39,059 bases of DNA from Actinophytocola sp. GTDB lineage: Bacteria; Actinomycetota; Actinomycetes; Mycobacteriales; Pseudonocardiaceae. A model generated the notes under the pieces. It saw only the letters and a program-made list of their open reading frames with translations, made no database searches and had not been told where the DNA came from. The DNA lies in NCBI GenBank assembly GCA_009377385.1, contig WHUD01000028.1:1-39059 (forward strand). The letters run 5' to 3'. Of this stretch, positions 28,087 to 36,900 are shown piece by piece (the first letter of the stretch is position 1; every line of letters begins with the position of its first letter). The translations under genes and the position numbers were made by a program.

Positions 28087-28691
28087 CCAGGCTGCTGCTG
28101 GCCACCCGCAACGGCAAGAAGCTCGACGAACTGCGTCGCATCTTGGCGGCCGAGGGTGTCGCTGGGCTCGACGTCATCGGGCTCGGCGACGTCGAGCCGT
28201 TCGAGGAGACGCCGGAGACGGAGCCGACCTTCGAGGGCAACGCGCTTGCCAAGGCGCGGGACGCCGCAGCGGCGAGCGGGGTCGCCGCCGTCGCGGACGA
28301 CTCCGGGCTGACGGTGGCCGCGCTGAACGACATGCCCGGCGTGCTGTCGGCGCGCTGGGCCGGGCGACACGGCGACGACGAGGCCAACCTGCGGCTCGTG
28401 CTGGACCAGCTCACCGACGTCCCCGACGACCGCAGGGACGCGGCGTTCGTCTGCGCGGCGGCGCTGGTGACCCCGGACGGTTCGGAGACCGTGGTGCGGG
28501 GCCGCTGGCCAGGCACGCTGACCCGCGAGCCGCGCGGGGATAACGGCTTCGGGTACGACCCGATCTTCGTGCCGGAGGGGGAGCGGCGCACATCGGCCGA
28601 GCTGGACTCCGCCGAGAAGGACGCGCTGTCGCATCGGGGCAGGGCGTTGCGGGCGCTGCTGCCGCACCTGCGGGCTCTCGCCGATCGCTGA
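28083..28691 (+). CDS. rdgB: RdgB/HAM1 non-canonical purine NTP pyrophosphatase
   Basis: A 202-residue house-cleaning enzyme hydrolysing dITP, ITP and XTP to monophosphates. Signature: [18 protein letters not shown] at the start, [45 protein letters not shown] and [10 protein letters not shown]. The GTG start overlaps the rph stop (GTGA); the gene pair is conserved in actinobacteria (Rv1340-Rv1341). A bidirectional hairpin follows at once, closing the long co-directional run that began at mec. Confidence 0.95.
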   Translation: MTRLLLATRNGKKLDELRRILAAEGVAGLDVIGLGDVEPFEETPETEPTFEGNALAKARDAAAASGVAAVADDSGLTVAALNDMPGVLSARWAGRHGDDEANLRLVLDQLTDVPDDRRDAAFVCAAALVTPDGSETVVRGRWPGTLTREPRGDNGFGYDPIFVPEGERRTSAELDSAEKDALSHRGRALRALLPHLRALADR

Positions 28692-28727
28692 CCACCCGCC
28701 CAGCGTCATCGCACGCTGAGCGGGTGG
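28692..28727. terminator. Bidirectional hairpin between rdgB and bcp
   Basis: CCACCCGC-C-CAGCGT (28692-28706) pairs with ACGCTG-A-GCGGGTGG (28713-28727), 14 pairs with one C/A mismatch and a 6-base loop. It starts at the base after the rdgB stop and ends 9 bases before the bcp stop, serving both convergent genes. Confidence 0.75.
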
Positions 28728-28736
28728 CACCGTGCG

Positions 28737-29213
28737 TCAGGCGATCTTGAGGTCCTTGATGAGCTTCGCGACGTGGCCGGTGGCCTTCACGTTGTAGCGG
28801 GCCTCGGCGAGCGTGCCGTCCGGGCCGACGACGAAGGTCGAGCGGATCACGCCCTGCACCACGCGACCGTAGTTCTTTTTCTCACCGAAGGCGCCCCACG
28901 CGGTCAGGACCTGCTTCTCCGGGTCGGAGAGCAGCGTGATCCGCAGCTTCTCGTCCTCGGCGAACCGCGCCAGCTTCTCCGGCGAGTCGGGGGAGATGCC
29001 GAGCACCTCGTAACCCGCGTCGTTGAGCAGCGCGAGGTTTTCGGTGAAGTCGCACGCCTGCGTTGTGCAGCCGGGCGTTGCGGCCTTGGGGTAGAAGTAG
29101 ACGATGACCGACGTGCCCCGGAAGTCGGACAGGGATATCTGCTTGCCGTCACTACTGGTCAGCGAGAAGTCGGGGGCCGCGTCGCCAACCTGGAGTCGGA
29201 TTTGCTCAGTCAC
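28737..29213 (-). CDS. bcp: Thioredoxin-dependent thiol peroxidase (bacterioferritin comigratory protein)
   Basis: A 158-residue peroxiredoxin Q-type enzyme reducing hydrogen peroxide and lipid peroxides with thioredoxin. Peroxidatic Cys49 lies in YPKAATPGCTTQAC, and the resolving Cys54 five residues on is typical of the atypical 2-Cys BCP class. Other marks: GDAAPDFSLTSSDGKQISLS and RSTFVVGPDGTL. Start: ATG (MTEQIRL) at the complement of 29211-29213. It is convergent with rdgB and followed upstream by the lipoprotein gene on the same strand, 17 bases away. Confidence 0.95.
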   Translation of the reverse strand: MTEQIRLQVGDAAPDFSLTSSDGKQISLSDFRGTSVIVYFYPKAATPGCTTQACDFTENLALLNDAGYEVLGISPDSPEKLARFAEDEKLRITLLSDPEKQVLTAWGAFGEKKNYGRVVQGVIRSTFVVGPDGTLAEARYNVKATGHVAKLIKDLKIA

Positions 29214-29230
29214 GCGGGCGAGATTACCGG

Positions 29231-29773
29231 CTACCCCTGACCGACGTAGGTCACCGTCGCCGAGGTGTCAGGTTTGGGGCGGATCCGCAGCCGGACCATG
29301 TCGGTGTCCCGCTCGGCGGCGTAGGCCAGGGTCATGCGGGTCTTGCTGGCCACAGGCACCTCGGTGCTGATATCGACGATCCCGTTGTAGCCCTGGGTGG
29401 TGTCGATTAGTTCCGGGCTTTCCTCGCCGCCGACCCACGCCGTGATCGACAGGTCTGAGAGGTAGTAGGCCCACTCGGTGCCGTTGTCGATGACGATCTC
29501 GAACGCGACCGCCCTCGGCGCTTCCGGGTAGGCGGTCTTGCTCGGTGTGAACGACGTCGGTCGCGACACCGTGATCGACAGACCGTTCCCGAACGTGAAC
29601 TGGTCGCCGAACGCCTGCTCGTTGGTCCCTGGTGTTGGGCCGATCGAGGACGGATGGGCAGATGTGGAGTCACCCGTCGCATCCCCTTCCGCAGCTGACT
29701 CGCATGCGGTGACTCCGGTGACGACGCCTACGAGCAACGCGCACGCGACCGCAACCCTCACGGGCTTGCGCAC
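29231..29773 (-). CDS. DUF4352-like lipoprotein
   Basis: A 180-residue exported lipoprotein. The N-terminus is a type II signal peptide: basic MRKPVR, a hydrophobic run, and lipobox VTAC. After a Ser/Gly/Thr-rich linker, the mature domain has FGNGLSITVSRPTSFTPS, RAVAFEIVIDNGTEWAYYLS, DLSITAWVGGEE and a late KTRMTLAYAAERDTDMVRL, which fits the beta-sandwich DUF4352/TRF-like extracellular domain of unknown function. Start: GTG at the complement of 29771-29773 with AAGGAG eight bases before; the frame is open 20 codons further without signal character. It may be co-transcribed with bcp downstream. Confidence 0.78.
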   Translation of the reverse strand: MRKPVRVAVACALLVGVVTGVTACESAAEGDATGDSTSAHPSSIGPTPGTNEQAFGDQFTFGNGLSITVSRPTSFTPSKTAYPEAPRAVAFEIVIDNGTEWAYYLSDLSITAWVGGEESPELIDTTQGYNGIVDISTEVPVASKTRMTLAYAAERDTDMVRLRIRPKPDTSATVTYVGQG

Positions 29774-30032
29774 AGGGTCCACTCCTTCTCGTGGGCTGGC
29801 GACTGCTATGGACTTAACAGACTTTGCGGGCACCGGTACTAAAACCGGCTAGCCACAACTCTGGACTCCAAACCTCGCAGTGGCGAGTCGAGAAGACATC
29901 TTGAGTCGGACCTGGTGTACGCCCGTGGCCATCCCGTAATCCGACGGCTGTTTGTTGGTGACGGCGCTCACGAAATCGAGTGGAATTCCTAGCGGTGTAT
30001 GTGAAAAGCCGTCACGTGGGTCTGGCGGGTGT
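29774..30032. other. Gene-poor spacer
   Basis: 259 bases between the lipoprotein start and the small membrane-protein stop. The first part is the lipoprotein leader; there is an AC-rich patch near 29835-29850. I see no gene, terminator or strong promoter that I can defend. A TCTGGACTCCAAACC patch resembles an anticodon loop but no cloverleaf can be built. Confidence 0.4.
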
Positions 30033-30215
30033 TCAGGTCGCGAGGGCGAAGAAAAGAACGAAGAGCGCGATCGTGAAGACCCAGCCGACGATGGCCCAGC
30101 CGAATTCCCGCCATGGCTGAACGGGTCCCCCGTCGATGCCGGGCACGTATACGCCACGCTCCTCGAAGGAGTCGGCGAGCCGGGCTACCCACCGGATCGG
30201 GTTCAGCGTGCGCAT
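30033..30215 (-). CDS. Small single-span membrane protein, 60 aa
   Basis: The reverse-strand frame MRTLNPIRWVARLADSFEER continues GVYVPGIDGGPVQPWREFG and ends with one hydrophobic helix (residues about 41-58, WAIVGWVFTIALFVLFFALA). G/C-rich third positions and the clear helix support it as real. I recognise no family. Start: ATG at the complement of 30213-30215; longer frames add Pro/His-rich sequence over the hairpin region. A TAGGAT promoter and two GC-rich hairpins lie 60-140 bases upstream on the same strand, so it may carry a structured leader. Confidence 0.65.
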   Translation of the reverse strand: MRTLNPIRWVARLADSFEERGVYVPGIDGGPVQPWREFGWAIVGWVFTIALFVLFFALAT

Positions 30216-30274
30216 GGCCGGGAGCGTAGCGCAGCGCCCGGAATCTCTTGCAGGCACTGGGACATCGGCCGGAA

Positions 30275-30347
30275 ATGAGAGGGCCCCCGGCGCCGAGGGG
30301 GGAGGGGGCGCCGGGGGCGTATGCCGGCCCTGGGGGTCGACCGGCAC
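30275..30347 (-). ncRNA. Candidate 6C-like small RNA or structured leader (two hairpins with C-rich loops)
   Basis: On the reverse strand two stable hairpins stand side by side. The first has TGCCGG/CCGGCA arms (30341-30346 with 30322-30327) and a loop containing CCCCC. The second has a perfect 12-bp stem (30307-30318 with 30283-30294) and a loop CCCTCCCCCCTC containing six consecutive C. Two adjacent stems with C-run loops is the description of the actinobacterial 6C RNA family. A TAGGAT box just upstream would start the transcript near 30346, and the second stem could act as terminator. The alternative is an attenuator in the leader of the small membrane protein gene. Confidence 0.42.
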
Positions 30348-30352
30348 GTGCG

Positions 30353-30383
30353 ATCCTACATGAAAAGTAATATGCACGTGCAT
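30353..30383 (-). promoter_or_regulatory. Promoter with ATGCACGTGCAT palindrome
   Basis: Reverse strand: TAGGAT (complement of 30353-30358) as -10, and a perfect 12-bp palindrome ATGCACGTGCAT (30372-30383) over the -35 region, with an AT-rich ATTACTTTTC in between. The -35 is not TTGACA-like, so an activator binding the palindrome is plausible. Drives the candidate RNA and perhaps the small membrane protein gene. Confidence 0.5.
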
Positions 30384-30448
30384 GGGGGTGGCCGGGTGTC
30401 ACCGGAATAATTGCTGGCTGAGCGGTTATCCCTGGTGCTTCCGGTGTC

Positions 30449-30934
30449 TTAGCGGGTGCCCTTGATGTCCTCGCTGTCCGAATGTAGGGGTGTGAGGCTG
30501 GGGCGCTTGGGAGCGAGTCCGTCGCCGGACGACCTGCCTGCCAGCCTTCTGCCGACCCAAGGCAGCAGGTGATTTCGTGCCCACCGGGCATCGGCCAGTC
30601 GCTGGTCCGCCCATGTCGCGTGTCCCATCGGTGGCAGCGGAGCTTGCCAGTCGAAGTGTGGTGCGAGGCCGATCGCCTCGTCGACGGCCTCGGCGATCCT
30701 GCGGTGGCCGTCGCCGTTGAGATGGATCCGGTCGTCCGCCCAGAGTCGAGGGTCGTCGAAGACGTGCGCCGACGCGAGGTTCGCGTAGCGCAGGCCGGGA
30801 CGGGTCTCGGCGAGCCGGGCCGCAAGCACGTCGGCCCAGCCCCGGTACCCACCGTCGGGATGGGTGTCGGACACCCCCTCGGTGAACGAGTCGCCGATGG
30901 CGACGAAACTGTCGTAGCGATGGTCGTCACTCAT
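30449..30934 (-). pseudogene. SGNH/GDSL hydrolase with large internal deletion
   Basis: The 161-residue frame starts MSDDHRYDSFVAIGDSFTEG (block I with nucleophile Ser in GDS) and runs to GLRYANLA, typical of actinobacterial SGNH hydrolases of about 250-260 residues. It then jumps directly to SAHVFDDPRLWADDRIHLNG (block V with catalytic Asp and His) and the usual C-terminus DARWARNHLLPWVGRRL, then RSSGDG. The roughly 90 residues with blocks II and III, which supply the oxyanion-hole Gly and Asn (GxND), are absent, yet the frame is kept. It is therefore most likely an inactive in-frame deletion derivative. Start: ATG at the complement of 30932-30934; upstream extension lacks similarity. Confidence 0.7.
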
Positions 30935-31380
30935 AATGGGGAAGACCTTAAACGCGACTGGGTGACCTTTCCGTATGGAGCCTACAATTCGGGCATCACA
31001 ATCTGCGAGGCGGGGTTGGCAGAACGTGTCGCGACGGTCGCGAAAATGGGTGCGACTGACGCAATCCACGACACTCAGATCGCGATTTATCTAACTTTCT
31101 GTAATGGATGTCCATTGACTGGTCGGGTCGTTATGGTGGGTTGAACGGCTCCATTTCCGTTATTGCTCTGTTGCATTGGGTTGGCTGCTGAGCCGGGTAG
31201 GCGGCCCGTACGTGTCGCGCGGACGCAGCGGAGCTGAGCTGGGGCTGTGCTGATCTTCGCGGCTCGGGTGAGGGACGGCGTCCGGTGTTCTCAAGGCGGG
31301 TCAACCGTGGGCGGAGAGTGCGATCTGGCATGATTCTGAACCTCGCCGCTGAAATCGAGGTGAATAAGTGAGGGACTCGC
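30935..31380. other. 446-base intergenic region between divergent genes
   Basis: It separates the SGNH gene and the VanW gene, which are divergent. It is less GC-rich than its surroundings around 31070-31160 and holds a small palindrome AATGGA-TG-TCCATT (31103-31116). A CATGAT patch near 31330 might be the -10 element of the VanW gene. I see no coding frame with proper codon bias. It probably contains both promoters. Confidence 0.4.
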
Positions 31381-33756
31381 GTGAGTGACGGTGACCCCGC
31401 CGCGAGGCCAGCTGAGGAAACGGATGAGGCGCGTGACGGTGAGTCGCCGTCAGCGGAACCCCAGAAGGGTGACGTTGAGAGCGCCGAGCAGGCCGAGCCT
31501 GAGCGCATTGAGGCCGACGCGGACGTGACTGAGGGGGAAGAACAAGAGGAAGCCAAGGGCGAGTCGGTGGCGCCCGCGACGGGCGAATCCGGGGTAGCCG
31601 AGCAGGTCTCGGGTGACGACGCCGCGGCGGAGCCTGCGGACGATGAGCCGGACGCGGCGGAGCAGGAGGTGCCTCAACCGGAGGCCACGCCGGCGGAGGC
31701 GGAGGCGGACGCGGCGGAGCAGGAGGCCACGCCGACGGAGGCGGAGGCTGAGCCGGCGGAGGCCGATGCGTCCACGGAAGCAACAGATGCCGAGGCGGCC
31801 GCTGACGAGGGCAGCGACACCGACGAGTCTGCGCAAGAGCGGTCCGACGCCGAGGTGTCCGAGCAGGAAGCGCCAGCCGAGCCCCGGAAACCGGTCGTCG
31901 CGGCCGTCGGCGCGACGGTGGTGTCGCTGTTCGTCCGTGCGCGCAAGACGCTCGGCATCGCCGCTGCCATCCTCACCGCGCTCGCAGGACTCTACCTTCT
32001 CGACCTGTTGACCACCCAGGGCGAGATCCCCCGCAACGTCGTCGTCGCCGGGGTCGAGATCGGCGGCCTGGAACCGGTCGAAGCGGAGTCCGTGCTGCGA
32101 CTGCGGCTCTCGCCCCGGCTCGACCAGCCGCACACCGCGACGGCCGACGGCAAGTCCGTCACGATCAACCCGGACGACGCGCGGGTGAGCATCGACTGGG
32201 CGGCGACCGTCGACGCCGCGAACGCGCCAAGCTACAACCCGTTCACCAGGGCGCTATCGCTGTTCACCGACCGCGAGGTGGACGCCGTCGCCACCGGAAA
32301 CAACGACGCCATCGCGGGCACACTCGGCGAGCTCGCCACACGCATCGACGTCCCCAAGGTCGAAGGCACCGTGAAGTACCGAGGGACGACGCCGGTGCCG
32401 GTCGAGCCGTCCGAGGGCAAGCGGCTGGACGTGCAGCGCGGCGTGCAGGACGTCGTCAGCGGCTGGGTGGAGCGCGACGTCATCCCGGTGCCGGTCGACA
32501 CCCTTGAGGTGCGGGCGACGCCGGACGGTGTGCAGCGCGCCATGAACGGCTTCGCCAACACGGCGGTGTCGGCCCCGATCACGCTGGAGGCGCGCGGACG
32601 CACCATGCGGATGACGCCTCGCGAGATCGCGTCCGTCGTGACGTTCACTGCCAACGACGACGGCAGCCTCAGCCCCCGGATCCCGCCGCAACGCCTGCGG
32701 AAGACCATGGGCAAGCGACTCGCGCCGACCGAGGTCAAGGGCAAGGACGCCAGGATCGAGTTCGGCGAGAAGCGGACCACGGTCAAGCCGTCCGTCGACG
32801 GCACCGAGGTGGCGTGGCAGACCGCGTCGGACGCGCTGCTCAAGGCAGCCGCCACCACCGAAGAGCGTGAGGTCACGCTGACCTACCACCACACGCCAGC
32901 GGAGCTGACTACCAAGGAACTGAAGAACCTCCGCATCAAGGAAGTCATCGGTAAGTTCACAACGTACGACTTCGCCAGCGACTCCGGCGTGAACATCAAG
33001 CGCGTCGCCGAGGAGGTCAACGGCGCGATCGTGCGGCCAGGTGAGACATTCAGCCTCAACGGCTACACCGGTCGGCGCGGCATCGAGCAGGGGTACGTTT
33101 CCGCGGCCATCATCGAGAACGGCGAGTTGACCCGGGCGGTCGGCGGCGGCATATCGCAGTTCGCGACCACGCTCTACAACGCCTCGTACTTCGCGGGCAT
33201 GGCCGACGTCGAGCACCGCGAGCACAGTTTCTACATCAGCCGGTACCCGCTCGCGCGCGAAGCCACTGTTTTCCAGAACCCAGACGGCTCAAGCGTGATC
33301 GACCTGAAGTTCCGCAACACCACCCCGAACGGCGTCGCCATTCAGACGACGTGGACGCCGACGAGCATCACCGTCAAGCTCTGGGGCACCAAGCACGTCA
33401 AGGTCGAGTCCGTCACCGGCGAGCCATTCAACTACACCAGCGCGCCCGTTGTCGTGAAGCCGTACGGCACCGAGTGCATACCGCAGGAGGGCGTGTTCGG
33501 CTATAGCGCGACCAACACCAGGATCATCCGCAAGATGGACGGCTCCGTGGTCAAACGGGAGCCCCGCACGGTGGTGTACCAGCCGCTGGAGGAGATCCAG
33601 TGTGCCCCGCCGCCGGAACCGGAACCCGAGCCGGAACCTGACGACGACCCGCCTGCCAACGGCTCACCGAGCACCGAGCCGAGCGAGCCTTCGACGTCCG
33701 CCGCACCGCCGACCACTGGAGCGGACGACTCCGGCGGGCTCCTCACCGACGGCTGA
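31381..33756 (+). CDS. VanW family protein with long acidic cytoplasmic tail
   Basis: A 791-residue membrane-anchored protein. Residues 1-165 are an intracellular, very acidic Glu/Ala/Asp-rich tail with repeats such as EAEADAAEQEATPTEAEAE. A single membrane helix follows at about 190-212 (ILTALAGLYLLDLLTT). The outer part has a peptidoglycan-binding_4-like region (VVVAGVEIGGLEPVEAESVL, repeated topology to about 510) and the VanW domain at about 540-680: NIKRVAEEVNGAIVRPGETF, GGGISQFATTLYNASYFAG and EREHSFYISRYP-like EHREHSFYISRYP. The C-terminus is Pro/Glu then Ser/Thr-rich. VanW function is unproven but tied to the cell wall. Start: GTG at 31381 with GAGGG before it; the alternative upstream GTGs meet stops. 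Confidence 0.88.
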   Translation: MSDGDPAARPAEETDEARDGESPSAEPQKGDVESAEQAEPERIEADADVTEGEEQEEAKGESVAPATGESGVAEQVSGDDAAAEPADDEPDAAEQEVPQPEATPAEAEADAAEQEATPTEAEAEPAEADASTEATDAEAAADEGSDTDESAQERSDAEVSEQEAPAEPRKPVVAAVGATVVSLFVRARKTLGIAAAILTALAGLYLLDLLTTQGEIPRNVVVAGVEIGGLEPVEAESVLRLRLSPRLDQPHTATADGKSVTINPDDARVSIDWAATVDAANAPSYNPFTRALSLFTDREVDAVATGNNDAIAGTLGELATRIDVPKVEGTVKYRGTTPVPVEPSEGKRLDVQRGVQDVVSGWVERDVIPVPVDTLEVRATPDGVQRAMNGFANTAVSAPITLEARGRTMRMTPREIASVVTFTANDDGSLSPRIPPQRLRKTMGKRLAPTEVKGKDARIEFGEKRTTVKPSVDGTEVAWQTASDALLKAAATTEEREVTLTYHHTPAELTTKELKNLRIKEVIGKFTTYDFASDSGVNIKRVAEEVNGAIVRPGETFSLNGYTGRRGIEQGYVSAAIIENGELTRAVGGGISQFATTLYNASYFAGMADVEHREHSFYISRYPLAREATVFQNPDGSSVIDLKFRNTTPNGVAIQTTWTPTSITVKLWGTKHVKVESVTGEPFNYTSAPVVVKPYGTECIPQEGVFGYSATNTRIIRKMDGSVVKREPRTVVYQPLEEIQCAPPPEPEPEPEPDDDPPANGSPSTEPSEPSTSAAPPTTGADDSGGLLTDG

Positions 33757-33763
33757 AGCGGAT

Positions 33764-33804
33764 CGCTGCGCTGGGCAGGCCCCCTAGCCCTGCCCAACGC
33801 AGCG
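33764..33804 (+). terminator. Hairpin terminator after the VanW gene
   Basis: CGCTGCG-C-TGGGCAGG (33764-33779) pairs with CCTGCCCA-A-CGCAGCG (33789-33804), 15 pairs and one mismatch, 9-base loop. It begins 8 bases after the stop and is followed by TTACCCC. Confidence 0.75.
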
Positions 33805-33875
33805 TTACCCCAAGGACCCCTCCGGCCCCACAGCAGGATGCCGCCGATCGGTGGGGGAGTACACCCGTTCGCCTG

Positions 33876-33891
33876 AACCGGTTTCTAAAAT
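33876..33891 (+). promoter_or_regulatory. Possible promoter of the STAND-WD40 gene
   Basis: TAAAAT (33886-33891) matches the -10 consensus well and lies directly after the palindrome AACCGGTT (33876-33883). The predicted leader would be about 65 bases. No good -35 is seen. Confidence 0.35.
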
Positions 33892-33962
33892 CCCTGTTGA
33901 GCGACTGGTCGCGGTTTTCCGGTCCGGACGCGACGCCCCCGCCGCAGAGGAAGTGAACGTTC

Positions 33963-36900
33963 GTGACCGAGACCGACGTGACGGCCAGCCCCCGCGCCGC
34001 CTTCGCCGAACGCTTCGCGCTGCTCTACGCGGAGGCGGGCAACCCGCCGCTGAAGCGCGTCACCGAGTCGGTCGCGCGGGAACGCGGTGTCGACGACAAC
34101 GGACGTCCGGTGCGCGTGCCTGCGCAACGCATCAGCGACTGGCGGCGCGGCAGGAACGTGCCAGCCCGGTTCGCCGGGCTCGCCGCCGTGCTGCGGGTAC
34201 TGATCGGCGAGGCACGCAGGCGCAGGTCCGAGCCGGTGGTCGCAGGCCTGTACGACATGACGACATGGCGCTCATGGTGGGAGGTCGCGCTCGCCGCCCC
34301 GCAAACCGGCAACGGCCATGTTGTGTCGCCGCGCCCGGCAGCCGACGGCGACGCGGTGTGTCCGTACCTGGGGCTTTCGGCGTTCCAGCAGTCCGACTCG
34401 GAGTGGTTCTTCGGCCGGGAACGCGCCACATCGGACCTGCTCGCACGCCTCGCCCAAGCCCGCGCCGACGGCGGGTTCGTTGTGTTGGTCGGCGCGTCAG
34501 GCGCGGGGAAGTCGTCGCTGCTGCGTGCTGGCCTCGGGCCGTCGCTCGCCGCAGGCACGCTGGGAGATGAGCAGACGTCGGAGCTGCCGATCACGGCGCT
34601 GACACCCGGCGCAGATCCGCTTGGCACGCTGGCGGAGTCCGACCCCCCTCAAGGGGTCATCGTCGTCGACCAGTTCGAGGAGCTGTTCACCCTCTCCGAC
34701 GACGAGGACGTCCAGAACGAGTTCGTGCGGCGGCTGCACGACCTGAGTACGTCGTACGTCGTGGTTCTCGGCGTGCGGGCCGACTTCTACCACCACTGCC
34801 TCGGCTTCCCCGAGCTGGTCGATGCGATGCAGGAGCGGCAGCTCGCGCTGGGCGCGATGAGCGAGAGCGAACTCCGCGACGCCGTCGTGCGGCCGGCGAA
34901 GGCGGTCGGACTGCAGTGGGAGTCCGGCCTTGTCGAGCTGATGCTTGCCGACCTCGGCGCGACGCTGCGTCGCACCGGCGGCCGGACCAGCGGCGCACCC
35001 GGCTACGCGGCCGGCGCGTTGCCGCTGCTCGCGCACGCGCTGCTCGCGACGTGGCAACGCCGCAGCAACGGCAAGCTGACCGTCGCGGGCTACCGGCGCG
35101 CTGGCGGCATCCACGGCGCGGTCGCCGCCACCGCCGAGCGCGCGTGGGCCGAGCTGGACGGCGACGGCGCCGAGGCCGCGCGCCGCATCCTGTTGCGCCT
35201 TGTCCGGATCGGTGACGAGACCCGCGACGTCCGGCGGAGGGCCACCCGCGCTGAGGTGACCGGCGCCGGTCCCGCGCGGGAGCGGGCGCTTGAGGCGCTG
35301 GTGCGGGCGCGGCTCGTCACGCTCGACGCCGAGTCGGTCGAGATCACCCACGAGGCGTTGCTCGACGCATGGCCGAGGCTGCGCGGCTGGATCGACGACA
35401 ACCGCGCAGAGAACCTGGCCCGGCAGCGGCTCGAAGCAGACGCCGAGTCGTGGGACGAGCAGGACAAGGACCCGTCGCTGCTGTATCGCGGCTCGCGGCT
35501 TGAGTCGTCCGAACGGCTCGCGCGCGAGTCCGACACCGTCGAGTTGACCCCGCTTGCCAGGCGCTTCGTCAGGGTGTCCAGCCAGCATCACCGCAGGCAG
35601 CGCTGGCTGCGGCACACCGCGGTCGCACTGGTCGGCGTGTTCGCGCTGATCGCGGCCGGCGCGGCGGGCATCGCCGTCAACGAACGCGACGACGCCGAGT
35701 TCCGCCACATCCTGGCTGAAGCGGGCAGCCTCGCGACCGACGACCCGTCGCTGTCCGCGCAGCTCAGCCTGGTCGCACATCGGATGCGCCCTGAGGACAG
35801 GGGCGTCGCAGGGCGGCTGCTGTCCACCGGCCAGTCGCCGCTGGCCACCCCGTTGCGCGGCCACAAGGGCGCGGTGTACCTGACGTCGTTCAGCCCGGAC
35901 GGCTCGGTGCTGGCCACCGCGAGCGAGGACAGCACCGTGCGGCTGTGGGACGCCTCCGGCAAGGCGCGGCCGCTCGGCGAGCCGCTGACCGGGCACCAGA
36001 GCTGGGTGAGCTCGGCCGTCTTCAGCCCGGACGGCGACACGCTCGCTACCACCGGCGACGACGCGACCATCCGGCTGTGGGACGTCTCCGACCCTGCAAA
36101 CGCCACCCGGATCGGTGAGCCGATCGTGCCCGGCAACGGCACGATGTACTTGCTGGCGTTCAGTCCGGACGGCGACACGCTCGCTACCGCCAACGACGAC
36201 GGCACCGTCGGCCTGTGGGACGTCTCCGAGGCCGCGCGGCCGACGCGGCTCGGTACGCTCACCGGCCACGACGCGGCCGTCCGGTCGATCGCGTTCAGCC
36301 CGGACGGCACCGTGCTCGCCAGCGGCAGCGACGACCACGACGTCCGGCTCTGGGACGTCTCCCACCCGCGCAATCCGACGCAGCTCGGCGAGCCGCTGAC
36401 GGGCGCGGCGGACATGGTGCACTCCGTGGCGTTCAGTCCAGACGGGGACTCGCTCGCGGTCGGCGTCGAGGACACTACGGTGCGGCTGTGGGACGTCTCC
36501 GACCCGAGGCGGGCGCGGGAGTACGACACGCTGACCGGGCACGAGGGGTTGGTGTGGTCGGTGCAGTTCAGCCCGGACGGGCGGCTGCTCGCCTCGGCGA
36601 GCGCGGACGGCACCACCCGCCTGTGGAACGTCTCCGATCCCGCGCACACGGTGCCGTTCGGCGAGCCGTTGTCGGCGCGGTCCGGCATCGTCTACGCGCT
36701 CGGGTTCAGCAAGGACGGCTCCCGGCTGGCCACCGGCAGCGACGACGGCGTTGCGCGGGTGTGGTCGCTGCCGAGCGGCGCACTCGCCAGCCACCCGGAC
36801 GGCGTCAGCGCGGTCGCCGTCGGTCCAGGTGGCGAGCTGATGGCCACCGGCGGGGCGGACAGGACGGTGCGGCTGTGGCGGATCGCCGACCGGGAGGACC

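Noticed and set aside
29849-29885. tRNA-like patch (CTCCAAA anticodon-like loop, GGCGAGTCGAG)
   Set aside because: No complementary anticodon stem, no T-loop consensus and no acceptor stem; it cannot be folded as a cloverleaf.
31600-31800. DNA tandem repeat in the VanW gene 5' part
   Set aside because: The GAGGCGGAG-type repetition follows from the Glu/Ala-rich peptide and is imperfect; reported as a protein feature instead.
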